DNA from: Combretum micranthum
Lineage: Eukaryota > Streptophyta > Magnoliopsida > Myrtales > Combretaceae
Direction: 5' to 3'
Assembly: GCA_024138025.1 (NCBI GenBank)
Contig: JAMXBD010002476.1
Coordinates: 124,001-188,000, forward strand
Length of the DNA: 64,000 bases
Part shown: piece after piece, positions 1-11,804 of the stretch
How positions within the stretch are numbered: position 1 is the first letter of the stretch
Layout: every line of letters begins with the position of its first letter
The notes under the pieces: generated by a model
Database searches by the model: none
The model's input: only the letters and a program-made list of their open reading frames with translations
What the model was told of the DNA's origin: nothing
Program-made: the position numbers and the translations under genes

Positions 1-270
1 CGTTGTTCTTTTCATGTTTTGCACATTTAGAAGAGGTATTCTCGGTCTCTTTCTCTTTTTCTTTATTTTGAGATATAGTAGCATGACCATGATCAAGAAA
101 AGCATGACATATCATTTCCCCTTTTTTATCATCTTCATGGGAATGATGCGGATTCCCTCCATGGTGATCATACTCGTATACCATACATCTTTGTAGAAGT
201 TCATTCATTATTTGAAGAGACCATATGTTGTTCTCTTTTATCAATTGGATCTTCTTTATCTTTGCAGATC
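1..270 (-). pseudogene. Copy A exon 5 (charged linker), cut by the window edge
   Basis: Starts after a CTAG acceptor and reads GSAKIKKIQLIKENNIWSL, then a His/Asp-rich and Lys/Glu-rich linker. It is open in this frame to the window edge and aligns codon for codon with copy C exon 5 (48937-49229). The phase fits exon 4, because the split Gly codon at the junction is preserved. The linker is predicted to be hydrophilic and to lie between the ankyrin part and the membrane part. Confidence 0.75.
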
Positions 271-1671
271 CTAGGTAGTGTGGAATCATACAAAATATAA
301 CAAGAATTCGACATAGAATATGATATACATGGCATCTATTTATTTTTCCCAAAATAAAGATTTCAATGGGAAATTTTAGATTTTATCAAGGACATACCTA
401 ATCCAAGAAACACCATCATTGCTTTAGATAAAACCTTCATAAACTCAAAGCAAGTTCTGTAGTTAGATGGAAATAATTGATGTGCTTGGGCTTGACTAAC
501 TGCTTGGAATCTGCATTGAAAATATATATTACTTGTCCTCATCTACTTATTACCATAAGCATAATACTAATATTTCTTTGAAACTTTGTATTGTGGAAAG
601 AAACATAAATGAAAATGCTATTCTAACAAAACCTGTGCGTAGTATGCTATATATGACTTTGAACTAGCTTACTTCCTAGTATTACTAGATTTTCTGTGTT
701 ACAACAAACTAGATTACAAAGGTAAGCATTTCACCATGTTACTAAGTACTCTTTTATTAATCAATTGCATTTCCTAATTGCAATTTGAGGAACCAGTTAA
801 CCATCTTTAAAATAATTGTTACCATCAAAAAGGCTTTGTGAGGTTTCCAACATAGGGCACAATTCGTAAATTCATTTCCCAAAATTCAAAATCTTTAATT
901 GGAATTTAATTATCCAATCATGATAATCAAGAGTTGTAGATGAAGTTGCATTATCTGTGTCAAGGATCTATGAGTGTGCTTGAATATATTTAAGAATTTG
1001 AATTATCTACTACATGAAGTCCAACTATAAGGACTTTAGGGTAAGCTATTACTCGATTTATTACTAGATAGAAGAATGAGATTACCATTGTGAAGTTGTT
1101 GAGGATTTATAGATTAGAGGAGGCCATTCAAATAGCTTAGAAAGTCAAAAGGCATGAAAAAGAGAATCATACAAATCTTTTGGTACCTATTTTTAAATAT
1201 ATAATAGTAAGGAGAGTTAATTGGCCTAATGATAAGAAGGTAGTAAAACGGTGGATTAAAGAGCAATGAAAAGAAGGCAAAGGGTGAGTTAAATGTGTCT
1301 AAGAAATGTAACGAGGCAAAAGGAAAATCCGAAGAAAAAGCCACGAGATAAAGATAGACATTAAATTTTTGTAATTTAATATCTTCTTTAGATTTTAACA
1401 AATTAGTGCTTATTTCAAAATATGTGTGATTTAGTGTTTTTTAAATAATATTTGATGAATATTTACTTTATGATAGTATAATGATAAACACCTGATTAAA
1501 AATTGCCAAAATGTAAAAATGTGGTACAAAATTGCTAAAAATTGAAACTACAAGCACTTGACTTGTCATTATCCTTTATTAAAATAAATATTCTTAAAAA
1601 ATTATTCAGAAAGAACTGAATTGTACATACTTAGAAAGTATAAAAATTTGATAAATTTAAAGATGAGATAC
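271..1671. other. Intron 4 of copy A, gene-proximal part
   Basis: AT-rich non-coding sequence that aligns with 30562-31900 in copy B and 49230-50570 in copy C up to about 1605, where copy A departs. No conserved reading frame; short open frames here do not survive in the other copies. Confidence 0.6.
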
Positions 1672-3960
1672 TGTAGACACCCCGTTTTTTCCTATTAAGG
1701 TTTAATATATAATTAAAATAAATATTATATTAAGTCTAAATTTTAAATTTTTTAGCAAAATAATAATGAATTATTAATTATATATTGTATATATATATGT
1801 AATAATATTAATAATAATATGGGTAGGTGTAAAGATTAATATTATAGACTTTAAGTAATAATTTGACTTAATATATTATAGGTTTTAATTATATAAAATC
1901 TTGGATCCAATTAAATGACCTGCAATGAACTGACCTATATTTAATTAGGTTCGATTGGAAGGTCAACATTAACTTGTTTGCAAGCCAATATGAGAAAAAA
2001 GTCAATGACATATTAGTGAGATATACACATTACATGGAAGAGGTCGTAGGATCAAATCTGGATAGACATCTCACGAAGTGCACTTGGAATACTACAATCA
2101 AAAAGTGGTCTCAATTCATAGTTTCATGAGTCAACTCAGCAATGAAAATTGGAGAAAATAATGATGAGAAGTTTGCTCCATTACAAATCGATGATGATCG
2201 CTAATCGAATTTCAACTAAGACGAATCTTCCTGGATAGTGCAAATCACAGAATACACTCATACGTCCAAATTTATGCATCAATTCATTAAAAATTCATCT
2301 TTTTTTTTCAAGTTCATGGTAGTAAAACCCTAATTTTTGTGAAAATTGAATTTGGGTTTTTAAGTGCTTTCCTAGCTTGATTCGAAGTCCAATAGTATAA
2401 ATAAGAGCTCAAATCAGTCATTATAGACCAAGAAATTCACAAAAATCCACTCTGATAAGTTCAAATCAAGATGATATTAACTTACTAACTTTCTAGGCTT
2501 TTGAAGATTTTATTCAAAATTCTTGTTTTTCAAGTCAAGTTGAAGGAATTCATTGTAATATTGAGCTTGTAGAAGCTGTAGGCTTTAATTTAGTGTATAG
2601 GTTTGTTGGGAACGAATGCCATATCACCGTGGCTGCTTGTTGCCGCCGCCAGTTCCCGTCGACCGCCACTGGAGCTCTTGAAACACCACTTTTGGTTGCT
2701 CCTTGGGACGAAACACCACCACTGGAGTGTTCAGACACTCAATCTTTGCCTGTCCCATGCCACCAACAACAACAAGACCACCGGAATTGCCATTTTGCTG
2801 CTCGCTAGCTGCTGCTCCTTCAGCAGACCTGTCGATCCGGATTTGACCCACTTTTGAGCCGTCTGACCCGTGTCCAAATCCCTTCAGGTAAGTTCTCATT
2901 CTTTTTCTTACTTTATTTATCTTAATTATTTATTTAAGTTAACTAATAATAGTAAACACACCGCACACACACTTATCTAAAAGGATGTAAATAAAAAAAA
3001 AGCATGTGATGCGGTTTCTTTTGTAATTTAAATAAAAGGCAATAATAACAAATTGAAATAAAAAAGATAATAACTAAAAGTATACTAAAAATGGAATAAA
3101 TGGTGGGTAAATAGTAAGCTGACTTTTTGACACAAAAAAAAAAAAGGAGAAAGTATAAAAGACCATATATAACGTGACATAAAATATATATAAAAAAACT
3201 TTTTGCACTTAGAAAAATAATATTTTTCCTAAATAAGAATTAAAAGGATAGATTTTAGGATTAATATCACTAAAAAATATTTTTTACCAAAGAGATAAAA
3301 GAAAAAAAATTAAAGCAAAAAAGTTCAAAAATAAAAATTAACTAACACACTAATTTTTATAAAAAGAACTATGTGACATCTGATCTCAAACAGCATATAC
3401 GTAGGCATCTATGAGACGATATAAAAAAAGAAAAAAATCTATTTTTTTTTAGTAAATATTTTGTTTAGCAGTTACTCATATGTGTATAGATTGATCGTTT
3501 ACATATCTTATAAATACTAATTGATAATTATTTGTTAAAGTGTAGTTATTTCTAACTTTAAGAAGTTCTGGGACATTAAAGGAATAATTTAATTAAAGAA
3601 TTTAAGGTGTTAACCATATGGTTTTAATAAGAGAGCCTTTGAATCTAAAAATTTCTAGTAAATGAAAATTGATGTCAATTTAGTTTTTGCCGCAGGCTAG
3701 TGGTTAAGTTAGGATTAACCAACTCATTGATCTTAACTTATGATTTTTTCTGATTTCGATTGGGTAACGACTCCTTAATGTTTTTACAAAATTATATTTC
3801 TTTTAATTCATAGTCGAGGGTTTACATCAAATGGGTTAGGTTTTATATAAATTGAATTAAAAGAAACTAAACCATGAATTGAAAAATTCCAGGCCTAAGA
3901 GATATTGAATTGCAAAAATTGAAAGTATACGACTTTTTTCTCATCATCTGAAAGCCACTG
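1672..3960 (+). mobile_element. Copy A-specific insertion, gypsy-like LTR start (3' end unresolved)
   Basis: Copies B and C lack this stretch, so it was inserted into (or kept only in) copy A intron 4. It opens with TGTAGACACCCCG, a start common in plant Ty3/gypsy LTRs. A TATAAATA box lies near 2395, and a GC-rich block at 2590-2890 ends in CAGGTAAGT, a plausible splice donor. ACGTAGGCA near 3398 is another sequence often met in such LTRs. I found neither a matching 3' CA end nor a second copy of the flanking GATAC, so the right boundary is only where alignment with copy B resumes. Identity as an LTR is inferred. Confidence 0.45.
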
Positions 3961-3992
3961 ATTTGAGATTTGTGAGTAAAAGAAGTAGAGAC

Positions 3993-4506
3993 ATTAATTG
4001 TTTTAAATGCTTGAGTTATGGAAATATTGTTGCATAATTTCTAAATTTTTTTGAGATGGTGAATCATAGTGGTAATATAAAGAGTGAAGAAGAGTACAAG
4101 GAGAAAAGTGAGGCAGCTGAATTTGATGGAAGAGAAGAGAGTGGAGATTGGAATGAGCAATTTGTGCAAGTTATTGAAAAAGCAATGCCTATTAATGGAG
4201 TATGGGAGGAATCTTAGTGTGGCTATAATTGATATTGGAAGTTGTATTATGTAGCAACTACTGTACTTGTTGATAAGCTAAAGTTACCAACTATAGCTCT
4301 CTGTAACCCTATTGAATGTATTAGTTGAATAATAAGGACTCAATTTATGTAGCAAATCAGGTATGTGTACCTCTTTTTTATTTTAATAAGTATTTTGATG
4401 AAGTATTATTTGATGTGGTGCCATTGAGCGCTTCACATAATTTGTTGGGTCATCATTAGTTGTTTAATCAGAGGTTAAATCATGATAGACAAAACTATTA
4501 GGGTGT
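3993..4506 (+). pseudogene. Fossil Ty3/gypsy gag zinc knuckle and protease region (intron 4, copy A)
   Basis: Conceptual translation with several stops and indels gives the C-terminal gag zinc knuckle region (CFKC then a degraded GHI..C tail), an acidic linker, then a retropepsin-like tail: TTVLVDKLKLP-type sequence, a DEVLFDVV-like segment and ASHNLLG followed by NQRLNHD. This order is that of plant gypsy gag-pro. In this copy VVPLSASHNLLG is continuous, showing the ancestral state before the MITE found in B and C. The same fossil occurs at 31986 and 50646, so it predates the tandem duplication. It lies antisense to the host gene, in its intron 4. Confidence 0.65.
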
Positions 4507-6779
4507 ATGGGTATAATGATGCTTTTGATATAACTTTTGGATTTGATGTAAATGGGTAATGAACAATTTATGTGGTTTGGTGATGAGCTATTTGTGGTTC
4601 GATAATGGATGTTATTGCTTTAAGGTTTTACATTTGTACCCATTTTAAGGCTTTGCACAAAATCCCATATTGAGTCTTCGTGCCCATTATCTTTTGTTGA
4701 GTTTATACTTTTTTTTCTTACTTTGGCATGTTTTTATTAATGGTAAAGATTTTGGACAAAAGGTTTTTGCAAGACAATTTTGAAACATATCTCTAGTGAA
4801 ATTTGATTTCTAGGGTGTGATAACAACACTAGAATAAGTATTTTGATAACCATATTCATCATTTTCTTGGCACTCTAGTCGTTGCCATCATCATCGCCAA
4901 TGTTACCGCCTTCGTACCATCAACCAACATTGTCAACTCCAAACACTATTAGGTCATTCATTAATCTACTGATAGTATTAATTGTGATGATAGGTTGGTG
5001 GCTATGTGATGATAATAGAAGTAATGATGTTATAATGTAGTAAGGTGTAGTAGTAAAAGAGAGATTGTAATGATATAGTAATGGTAATATGGGTGAACAT
5101 ATGACAATATTGGCGCTGGTATTGTGAAATGATAACAATAGTGGTAATAATGATAATTGAGATTTTTTTATGCGACAATAATAATGAAAAAATGAATGGT
5201 GGTGGTAGTAGTATAGTGGTAATAATGTAGTGATGTTGAATGGTAATATAGTGTTAGTGTTATATTGATGATGGTAGCAATAGTGGTGGTATTGGTAGTG
5301 ATGGTAAATGTAGCAATAGTGCTAGTGATTAGGATGGTAGCAGCCTTAGTGTGAGTTAGTGGCATAATAATTATGAAAACAAATATTAGTTTAGCTTTTG
5401 ATTTGACAACTTTTTTTATCTTGTTCCAAAATTTTTATACGACAAAATTTAAGATAGAAACTCACGAGATTTGTCATGTGCTATAAAAGGAATTTTATTT
5501 ATTAGTAGGCTTATTTTGTAAAACAAACATGGTAAAAATAAGTTTTATTTTAGTAACTCAAAAAGTTGTCAACCATATAACACTTAATCCTTAAAATGTG
5601 CGGATGAGAACCATCCATTTATAAAGGAGAGTATGTTTTAGTTTGGCTTGTTTTCCCTTTTAATCAAATCAAATCGTAAGAATACAGTTTGCTATTTTAC
5701 TGCTTTGATCCAAACTATACAATATGAATTATGAAGTCTTTTAGACTATTAAATTCTGGTTTAGTATAAATTAGTTTATAGATAGAACTATATTTTGTAA
5801 GTTAGTAAAGTATATTTGCATGACAAGTAATATCATATAAGAAGTACTCAATTTATTTAATAATAACAAATATTGTTATCACATAAATAAAAAGTACTAA
5901 ATTTATTTAATAATGACATATATTGTTATCCAATGTCGCATGTAATATATAATAAATTTTTCCTAGCTGATTTGTTGATTTTTTAGCACTAAAAAGTCGT
6001 AATAAAAATAATTGGTGTTGATTTGTACTAATAAGATTTGCACTCCTTAATTCATTTGGGGTCAAGAACTAGTTATTTAATTTCCATATATAGGGAAGAA
6101 AAATTTTCTTTTATTCTTGGGTGATTTTTTCTTAAAGTCATAAAATTATTGCATAATTTATTTATGATAAATTACAACATTTAGGGTAGGTTTATTTAAG
6201 GTAGTAACATTTTTAATAATTTTAAAAGAGGCTTCAATACCTCAGAGTAAATTTTTTTAACATATTAACGCTTCAATAGTTAAAAAGAAAATCAACACTT
6301 GACAAAATAAATGAAATAAGATATTAATAATTGACCATTGAGGAAAATAAGAAAATTAATCTAAATATTGATACTTTAAATGAACTTACAAAAAATTGAT
6401 ATCTTCTAGTGTAATTTATCAAATTATTTATTTATTTATTATTATTAGTTCTCGTATTCTTACCGTTGTTCTCATTCCTTTTAAATTAATTTGCATACTC
6501 TATCTTGCATCATGTGCTTTGGATTCCTAGACGAGTATTTTATCCTTGATTCCGTGTTAGTTTTCTCCCAAATAGTAAATCAGCATATGAAAACACACTA
6601 TTCAAAGAATATAGTCTAAGTCCTCAATTTTAAAACCTAGAATTCCCAGTTTATATAAGTAAAGATAAGAATTGTATTTTACAATTTATTCTAAAAATTT
6701 TGTTCTAAGAATTCAATTACGCCATGTAAATCAAAATTTTGAGTATATTCTAAATATACAGAATTTCTTAGTTTCTTAC
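4507..6779. other. Rest of intron 4, copy A, without gene
   Basis: AT-rich intronic sequence aligned with copies B and C, including the TGG/TAA-rich block at about 5150-5370. No splice-supported exon found. Copy A has an empty site near 6573 where B and C carry a MITE. Confidence 0.55.
5276..5333 (+). repeat. 36-bp minisatellite, one unit plus partial (copy A)
   Basis: One full unit starting AGCAATAGTGG at 5276-5311, followed by a partial unit. Copies B and C have two full units plus a partial. It lies in a wider imperfect GGTARTGATGG low-complexity block. Confidence 0.7.
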
Positions 6780-6898
6780 CTCTGCTATCATATGGACTGT
6801 TTTGCTTCATTGCTTGAGGATTTTCCATGTCTAATCATTTGGCAGAATCATCCGTATGTCTTGCGTGGTCGCTTTTAGTGGTTTCAATTTCGCAACCG
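6780..6898 (-). pseudogene. Copy A exon 4, frameshifted
   Basis: Homologous to the 123-nt exon 4 of B (36502-36624) and C (54598-54720), but 119 nt. A base is missing in the codons corresponding to the HTDDS segment, and the frame runs into TAG within the exon. Both flanking splice signals (CAG acceptor, GTAAG donor) remain. Confidence 0.75.
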
Positions 6899-6943
6899 CT
6901 GTAAATGCACATATATAACAGCTATAAATGCACATATATAACA
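6898..6943. repeat. 23-bp tandem duplication over the exon 4 acceptor (copy A)
   Basis: Two units, 6898-6920 and 6921-6943, differ at one base; B and C have one. On the minus strand the duplication places a second ...TTTATAG acceptor-like site 23 nt upstream of the normal ...TTTACAG. Confidence 0.85.
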
Positions 6944-7012
6944 ACTATGTTCATGTGAATCGAAAATGATGTATAAAGCAAAATACTAGGATTAAATAAG
7001 CATTCCAATTGC

Positions 7013-7159
7013 CTCTTTCAACTATCTTGCTTATGCAACGGAGGAAATTCATGCACGTTCTGTAGTTAGGTGGATAAACATGGCTCTCTTTTCCTTGTGA
7101 TTCCTTTGATTTAAATTTATAATCCTCTTTACACGGTTTGAGTTCCTCCACGAAGATAC
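7013..7159 (-). pseudogene. Copy A exon 3 (open, with GC donor)
   Basis: A 147-nt exon, the same length in all copies, encoding VEELKPCKEDYKFKS and then YPPNYRTCMNFLRC, a conserved segment of this family. The acceptor AG is present. The donor position reads GAG|GC where B and C have GT; GC-AG introns are tolerated at low frequency, so this alone need not kill splicing. Confidence 0.8.
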
Positions 7160-7387
7160 CTTTTTATGGAAAGGGGAAAAACAAAATAAAGAATATAATT
7201 TCTAGATTTACTTGTTTATAATAAATAACAATACTAAAATTCAATATAATATCTTTACTAATACAATAACATCTACTAAAAACATAATACAATAAAATAA
7301 AACAAATTTTAAAACACTTTCAATTCAAACATAATCATATTTCTTCCATAGACAAGTAAAATTTGGCCATGAGAATGTGGTCAGTTT

Positions 7388-7598
7388 TGTTAGAGAGAGA
7401 AGAAAGTCTCTAATGAGGAGAAATGAGGAGAAATTATTCATACGGACCTTATGAAGAGATGCATAAATGAGCTTGACATAATTTATAAGTCAAAACCTTA
7501 AGGTATTAAGTTAATCGGTCTTACCTTTTATAAACTTTCCACATTAATTCCATATTTCTTATGTGGGATTTTTTTAACCTCACATTTGCACCCTAACA
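7388..7598 (-). repeat. TRIM 3' LTR
   Basis: Terminal repeat of the TRIM, reading TGTTAG..CTAACA on the plus strand. Its sequence, including ATAAACTTTCCACA and CACCCTAACA, is paralleled in the other repeat at 7812-8009. Confidence 0.85.
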
Positions 7599-7610
7599 AA
7601 TCTTCCCTCT
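7599..7610 (-). promoter_or_regulatory. TRIM polypurine tract
   Basis: On the minus strand AGAGGGAAGATT directly abuts the 3' LTR, as expected for the plus-strand priming site of reverse transcription. Confidence 0.65.
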
Positions 7611-7797
7611 ACAATGGCTAAGTTATACTCCTTTCTTAACAAGAGCTTGTCAAATTGACTTAGTTAAACTGCTTTTTATGAGTGATCTGCTCGTTACTTA
7701 CTCACCATATATGAAGGGTTTCGCAAGCGAGTTACACCATAAAGCTTTCCTTTCCACATGGAGGGTCAACCGTGAGAGATTTTTAGTTGAACCATCG

Positions 7798-7809
7798 GCT
7801 CTGATATTA
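7798..7809 (-). promoter_or_regulatory. TRIM primer-binding site (tRNA-iMet type)
   Basis: On the minus strand TAATATCAGAGC follows two bases after the 5' LTR end. It matches the plant consensus TGGTATCAGAGC except for two bases. Confidence 0.7.
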
Positions 7810-7811
7810 GT

Positions 7812-8009
7812 TGTTAGGGAGAGGAGGAAGCTTTTAAAGAGAAGAGATTATTCAAATGGATCTTATGAAGGAATATGTAAATAGGCTTGACACCGTTTAT
7901 AACAAAAACCTTTAAGATATTAGGTTAATGGGTCTTTCTCTTATAAACTTTTTTACATAGTCTCAAATTTCCATGTAGGTTTTTCCAATCTCATACTTAC
8001 ACCCCAACA
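7812..8009 (-). repeat. TRIM 5' LTR
   Basis: Second terminal repeat, similar to 7388-7598 with small indels (211 against 198 bp). The divergence suggests the insertion is not recent. Confidence 0.85.
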
Positions 8010-8014
8010 AGTTT

Positions 8015-9352
8015 AATAGTAATGACTAAGAACTTTTAAGTATTTGGAGCCTTAAATTTTAGAATATAGGTCATTCTTGATATAGAATGTGAAGCCTAAG
8101 TCATAAATTATGGAAATAGTTTTTGAAAACTAAAACCACTAATTATTTGATCTTTAATATCTATTAGATACAAATCTAATTAGGCAAGATAGATCAAATT
8201 TCAATTTTTAGTAAGATCAATTTTCAGTTTTTAGTAAGACTATTTCCTCACACCTATTAAACGTGTGTTTTTGCCCTAAGTTGAATGGGTACAACGATGG
8301 GTGTGACGATGAAATAGGGTATTAGATGTGTTCTCCTGTAAAAAAATGGTCATTCACGTCATATGCAAACTATTTATTGTTTGGTAAATATATTAAGCAG
8401 TAATGCTCAATTTAGAACATGAACTTTGACCAAAGAAAAAAAAAAGTTAATTAGGTACTTGAACTTAAAAAAATCAAATTCCATACTCAATTGCACTTTT
8501 GTACCTCAAACATTATCCCACTCAGTCATTATCTAACATGTTTCAAGTACTTCAAAAGACAATAAAAGAATGTGATACTGTAGGGATACGACAAGTTCAA
8601 TTGAGTATGAAACTTAACTTTCTAAGGTTTAGGTATCGAATTAGATAATTTCCCATATATTAATGTCGTAAAGGCATACATTAATATAATAATTATTTCA
8701 TTTTACATAAGGGCAAATATATCAAGTTTGGGTCTAATAAGTACAAGGTTTTTAAAGGTTTTTATTTTTTATTTTTGGCCTTAAGGTTTTTAAAGTTGAG
8801 TATATTTTTCAAAGTAGATAGGACAAAACACTTAGCAAGCTAAAAGAGGCCTAATTACAGTTTTGGTGAAGATTTACAAAAAATTGCTATAACCTGAGGG
8901 ACCTACACCTTTTCCTTTAAAATCACTTGTACTTGTATACCAAATGAAGTTACAGCAGATATGGCAGAACTCTTGAATCAAAAGCATAGTAAACATATAC
9001 ACCAAGAAATTTATGGAATGGTTTTGTATTCCTTTCATCAGTATGATTGTGAACGCTCATTCTAATGTTACGAGCATCTCCACTACCATTCATAAGCATG
9101 ATCACTTCACTATTCATGTGGAAGAACATTTTTTTATTTTAAAAAATTTACGATCAATCGATAATGGTTGACTGTTACCCTCAAAATGGCAAAACCTCAT
9201 AATTAGCTTTCACTTTTTAGCAAAATAAGATAATAAGATAGTGCTATCATTGATGACAACTATAATAAGAAAATCAATAATATTAATATGTCATATGTCT
9301 AAATGAGTGACAACTAAGCATCAAAGGTTTTTTTTTTTTTTTTTTAATAGTA
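8015..9352. other. Intron 2 of copy A, no gene seen
   Basis: AT-rich sequence aligned with about 37080-38400 in copy B. No conserved open frame or splice-flanked exon. Confidence 0.55.
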
Positions 9353-11146
9353 GCAATTGTCATGCTCCGAGGGTATCCTAATAATAACAATCAAGAACCA
9401 CTCGATTATCATTATTAGGTTACCTTCTAGGAATGACATGATTTCCAAAAACAGGATCTTTTAGTTGCTTGGATGGAATAAACAAACATATATGAGATGT
9501 AAACTAGTAAACTACTTTCACAGCTATAATATCACAGATCATATACTTTATAAGTCCTTACAACTATCGCTGATGATTCTAATGCACTTTAAATGCATCA
9601 CAAGTCTATTACAGATATAGATATTCTAATCTTATACTAAACTTTAAACTTCTGGCTTCTACTCTCTTACCGGGACCATGCTCTTGCTAGTGATAAGCCA
9701 GGGGCGCAAGGTAAACCTGAAAAGACTGTGGGAGTGTGAGCTAAAACACAAGCTCAGTGAATAACCAGAACTTATTACATATAACATACAAGTTATTTAT
9801 CAGTCATATGAAATGCATCAATCAAACAAATAAACATTACAAGCTTGGATAATCCGGAATCCAAACAGGATGAAGATTTATGCCCTCCCATCGGGGTTGA
9901 AGGATCACAATTTATGGTCCACCTACCCAGGAGAGACTTAAGCTTTCAGAAATAATAATCTCAAATTAGTTATCTCTTTAAACTTATCATGTTTCATTAT
10001 TTATTTCCTGTTTAGCTTTAGAAACTCCACTAAGTGTTAGTTATTCCATTGTAATACCATAAGCGGTGTCCTTCGTTTACCATGTAGTTCCTATGGTATT
10101 AACAGAACAAAAGTAATCTTGTAATTAACTACTAGCTCTTGGCTAGATAATTCAAGCATTACCAGAGATCCGAGAAACTAACACGTAGTAGGCTACCACT
10201 TACTCAATGCTTTTTATGCATAGTATGTAATGCATGATTATTTTCCATTATGGTACCAATAGTTTTTAGTCAATTTGGGGGTGATCAAGCAATACAGACA
10301 CTCAATTAGATACTACTTATATTATCAAGATACACGCAATTGTGTTATCACTTATTTTAGAGTGACATGGCAATCAATGGAATACAATACACAACTTTCA
10401 TATTTCAAACAGATCATCAATTTTCATTATCTTTTTATTTAAGGTTCACTACTAGTACAAGCACAACCAATGTAATAAGACTGAGTCACTCACCTGCCCA
10501 TCCTAGTTAATCGTAATAATCTTCAGGTAGGTCCTTCCCAATACCCGAGTCACCTATTGAGATAAATAATATAAATATTACAATTTCAGACTATATAAAT
10601 TAGTTTTTATGACTATTTAAGTGTCCTATTGGTTGGTTGGGTCTCTATTTTATTCTTAGCTAGTTCTTTCGAAATAGCTCTAAGTTCTACTCCTTGTACT
10701 CACAGTTTTATTGTATGGGTTCTAGTTGGATATGTGAATCTATCAATTGGGTATTTGGAAAGTTAATAACTTTGTTAATTCATTTTTATTGTCCAAAAAT
10801 ATCAGTTTTCTTTTAAATTACTTAATAAATTTTTCTGATAAGGTATAGATGTTCCTATACTCACAAATTTGAGTATTTAAATTTTCATTGTTATTATTTA
10901 TTATATATATTCTAGTATATACTTAGTATTCACTAACTCGTAACTTATAACATATATATATCTTTCTATGAAAACATACTCACTAATAAAAGAATTTATT
11001 AACTTAATTATAACTATTTTCGAAATTATTTTTCTCTTTTCGAAAATCATAAAAACATTAATAATTATCATCAATAATAGCACCAAAATAATTATAATAT
11101 CAATAATACTAATAACAATAATGATAACAATAATAATAATAAAAAT

Positions 11147-11188
<42 letters not shown>
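11147..11188. repeat. (TAA)n microsatellite
   Basis: About fourteen TAA units inside E1, in a wider AT-only stretch (about 10870-11660). Confidence 0.9.
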
Positions 11189-11697
11189 TTCCGAAAATAG
11201 ATTAGATAGAATAATTATATTCCATCACATTAAGAATTATACTAATTGTCTTATACTTTAATTAATATTATTACTAAAGTAATTTTAGTCTTATATTCAT
11301 ATTTATTATTATTTCAGAAATAATATTTTCGAAATTCTAAAATTCTTTTAATAATATTAAGATATTAATAATTAAAATCTATTATGCGGAAATTACTTAA
11401 CAAAGTAATTTATATTTAAAAAAATTCTTTTTAGATTAATAATAATAGATTAAATATTTAAACATCCTATATTTAATAAAGTCAGAAAAATAATTTTATT
11501 TTTAAATTTAAATAAATAAATAAATAAATTTCGGATTTTATTATTATACTATAATATTATTATTACTATTCCAGAAAATAAATAAATGCAGGAAAAATAA
11601 TAAAACTTCAAAATTATTTAATTATATTTATATAAAATTATATTATTTAGTTTCGTTTTTCTTTTCTTCTTTTTTTTTTTTTTTTAAGTTGGCCGAG

Positions 11698-11724
11698 GGT
11701 ACACGGGTTGTACACCCGTGTACC
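11698..11724. other. Perfect 11-bp hairpin in the GC-rich island of E1
   Basis: Arms GGTACACGGGT (11698-11708) and ACCCGTGTACC (11714-11724) with a 5-base spacer. First of three adjacent inverted repeats in a GC-rich patch within otherwise very AT-rich DNA. Confidence 0.85.
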
Positions 11725-11731
11725 AGCCCGT

Positions 11732-11767
11732 GCTCATCGGGAGCACTGTTCATCTTCCCCGATGAGC
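11732..11767. other. Perfect 10-bp hairpin in the GC-rich island of E1
   Basis: Arms GCTCATCGGG (11732-11741) and CCCGATGAGC (11758-11767) with a 16-base loop. Confidence 0.85.
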
Positions 11768-11788
11768 CGCGGCAATTTCGACGAATCT

Positions 11789-11804
11789 CGACGTCAAAAC
11801 GTCG
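11789..11804. other. 6-bp hairpin CGACGT/ACGTCG in E1
   Basis: CGACGT and ACGTCG separated by CAAA. Short, and notable mainly because it adjoins the two longer hairpins. Confidence 0.6.

Larger units (their letters stand above)
7388..8009 (-). mobile_element. Complete TRIM retrotransposon in intron 2 of copy A
   Basis: Flanked by the 5-bp target duplication AGTTT (7383-7387 and 8010-8014) and absent from B and C. Two similar terminal repeats, 7388-7598 (211 bp) and 7812-8009 (198 bp), begin TGTTAG and end CTAACA or CCAACA. Read on the minus strand, the first LTR is followed by a sequence close to the initiator-Met tRNA primer site (TAATATCAGAGC against TGGTATCAGAGC). The second LTR is preceded by the purine tract AGAGGGAAGATT. 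The roughly 210-bp interior codes for nothing. Short LTRs, primer site, polypurine tract and no genes define a terminal-repeat retrotransposon in miniature. Confidence 0.9.

Noticed and set aside
2593..2899. Overlapping open frames of 62-91 codons on both strands
   Set aside because: Several frames are open at once because the block is GC-rich. None has a recognisable domain, and copies B and C lack the block. It is better explained as part of an LTR-like insertion.
7796..7812. tRNA-like match
   Set aside because: It is only the primer-binding site of the TRIM, about 12 bases; no cloverleaf surrounds it. I saw no tRNA or rRNA gene anywhere in the window.
7678..7884. 68-codon open frame
   Set aside because: It runs across the TRIM interior, primer site and into the LTR, so it is not a gene.
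10968..11261. 97-codon isoleucine-rich frame
   Set aside because: It is a translation of the (TAA)n microsatellite and AT-only DNA inside E1.
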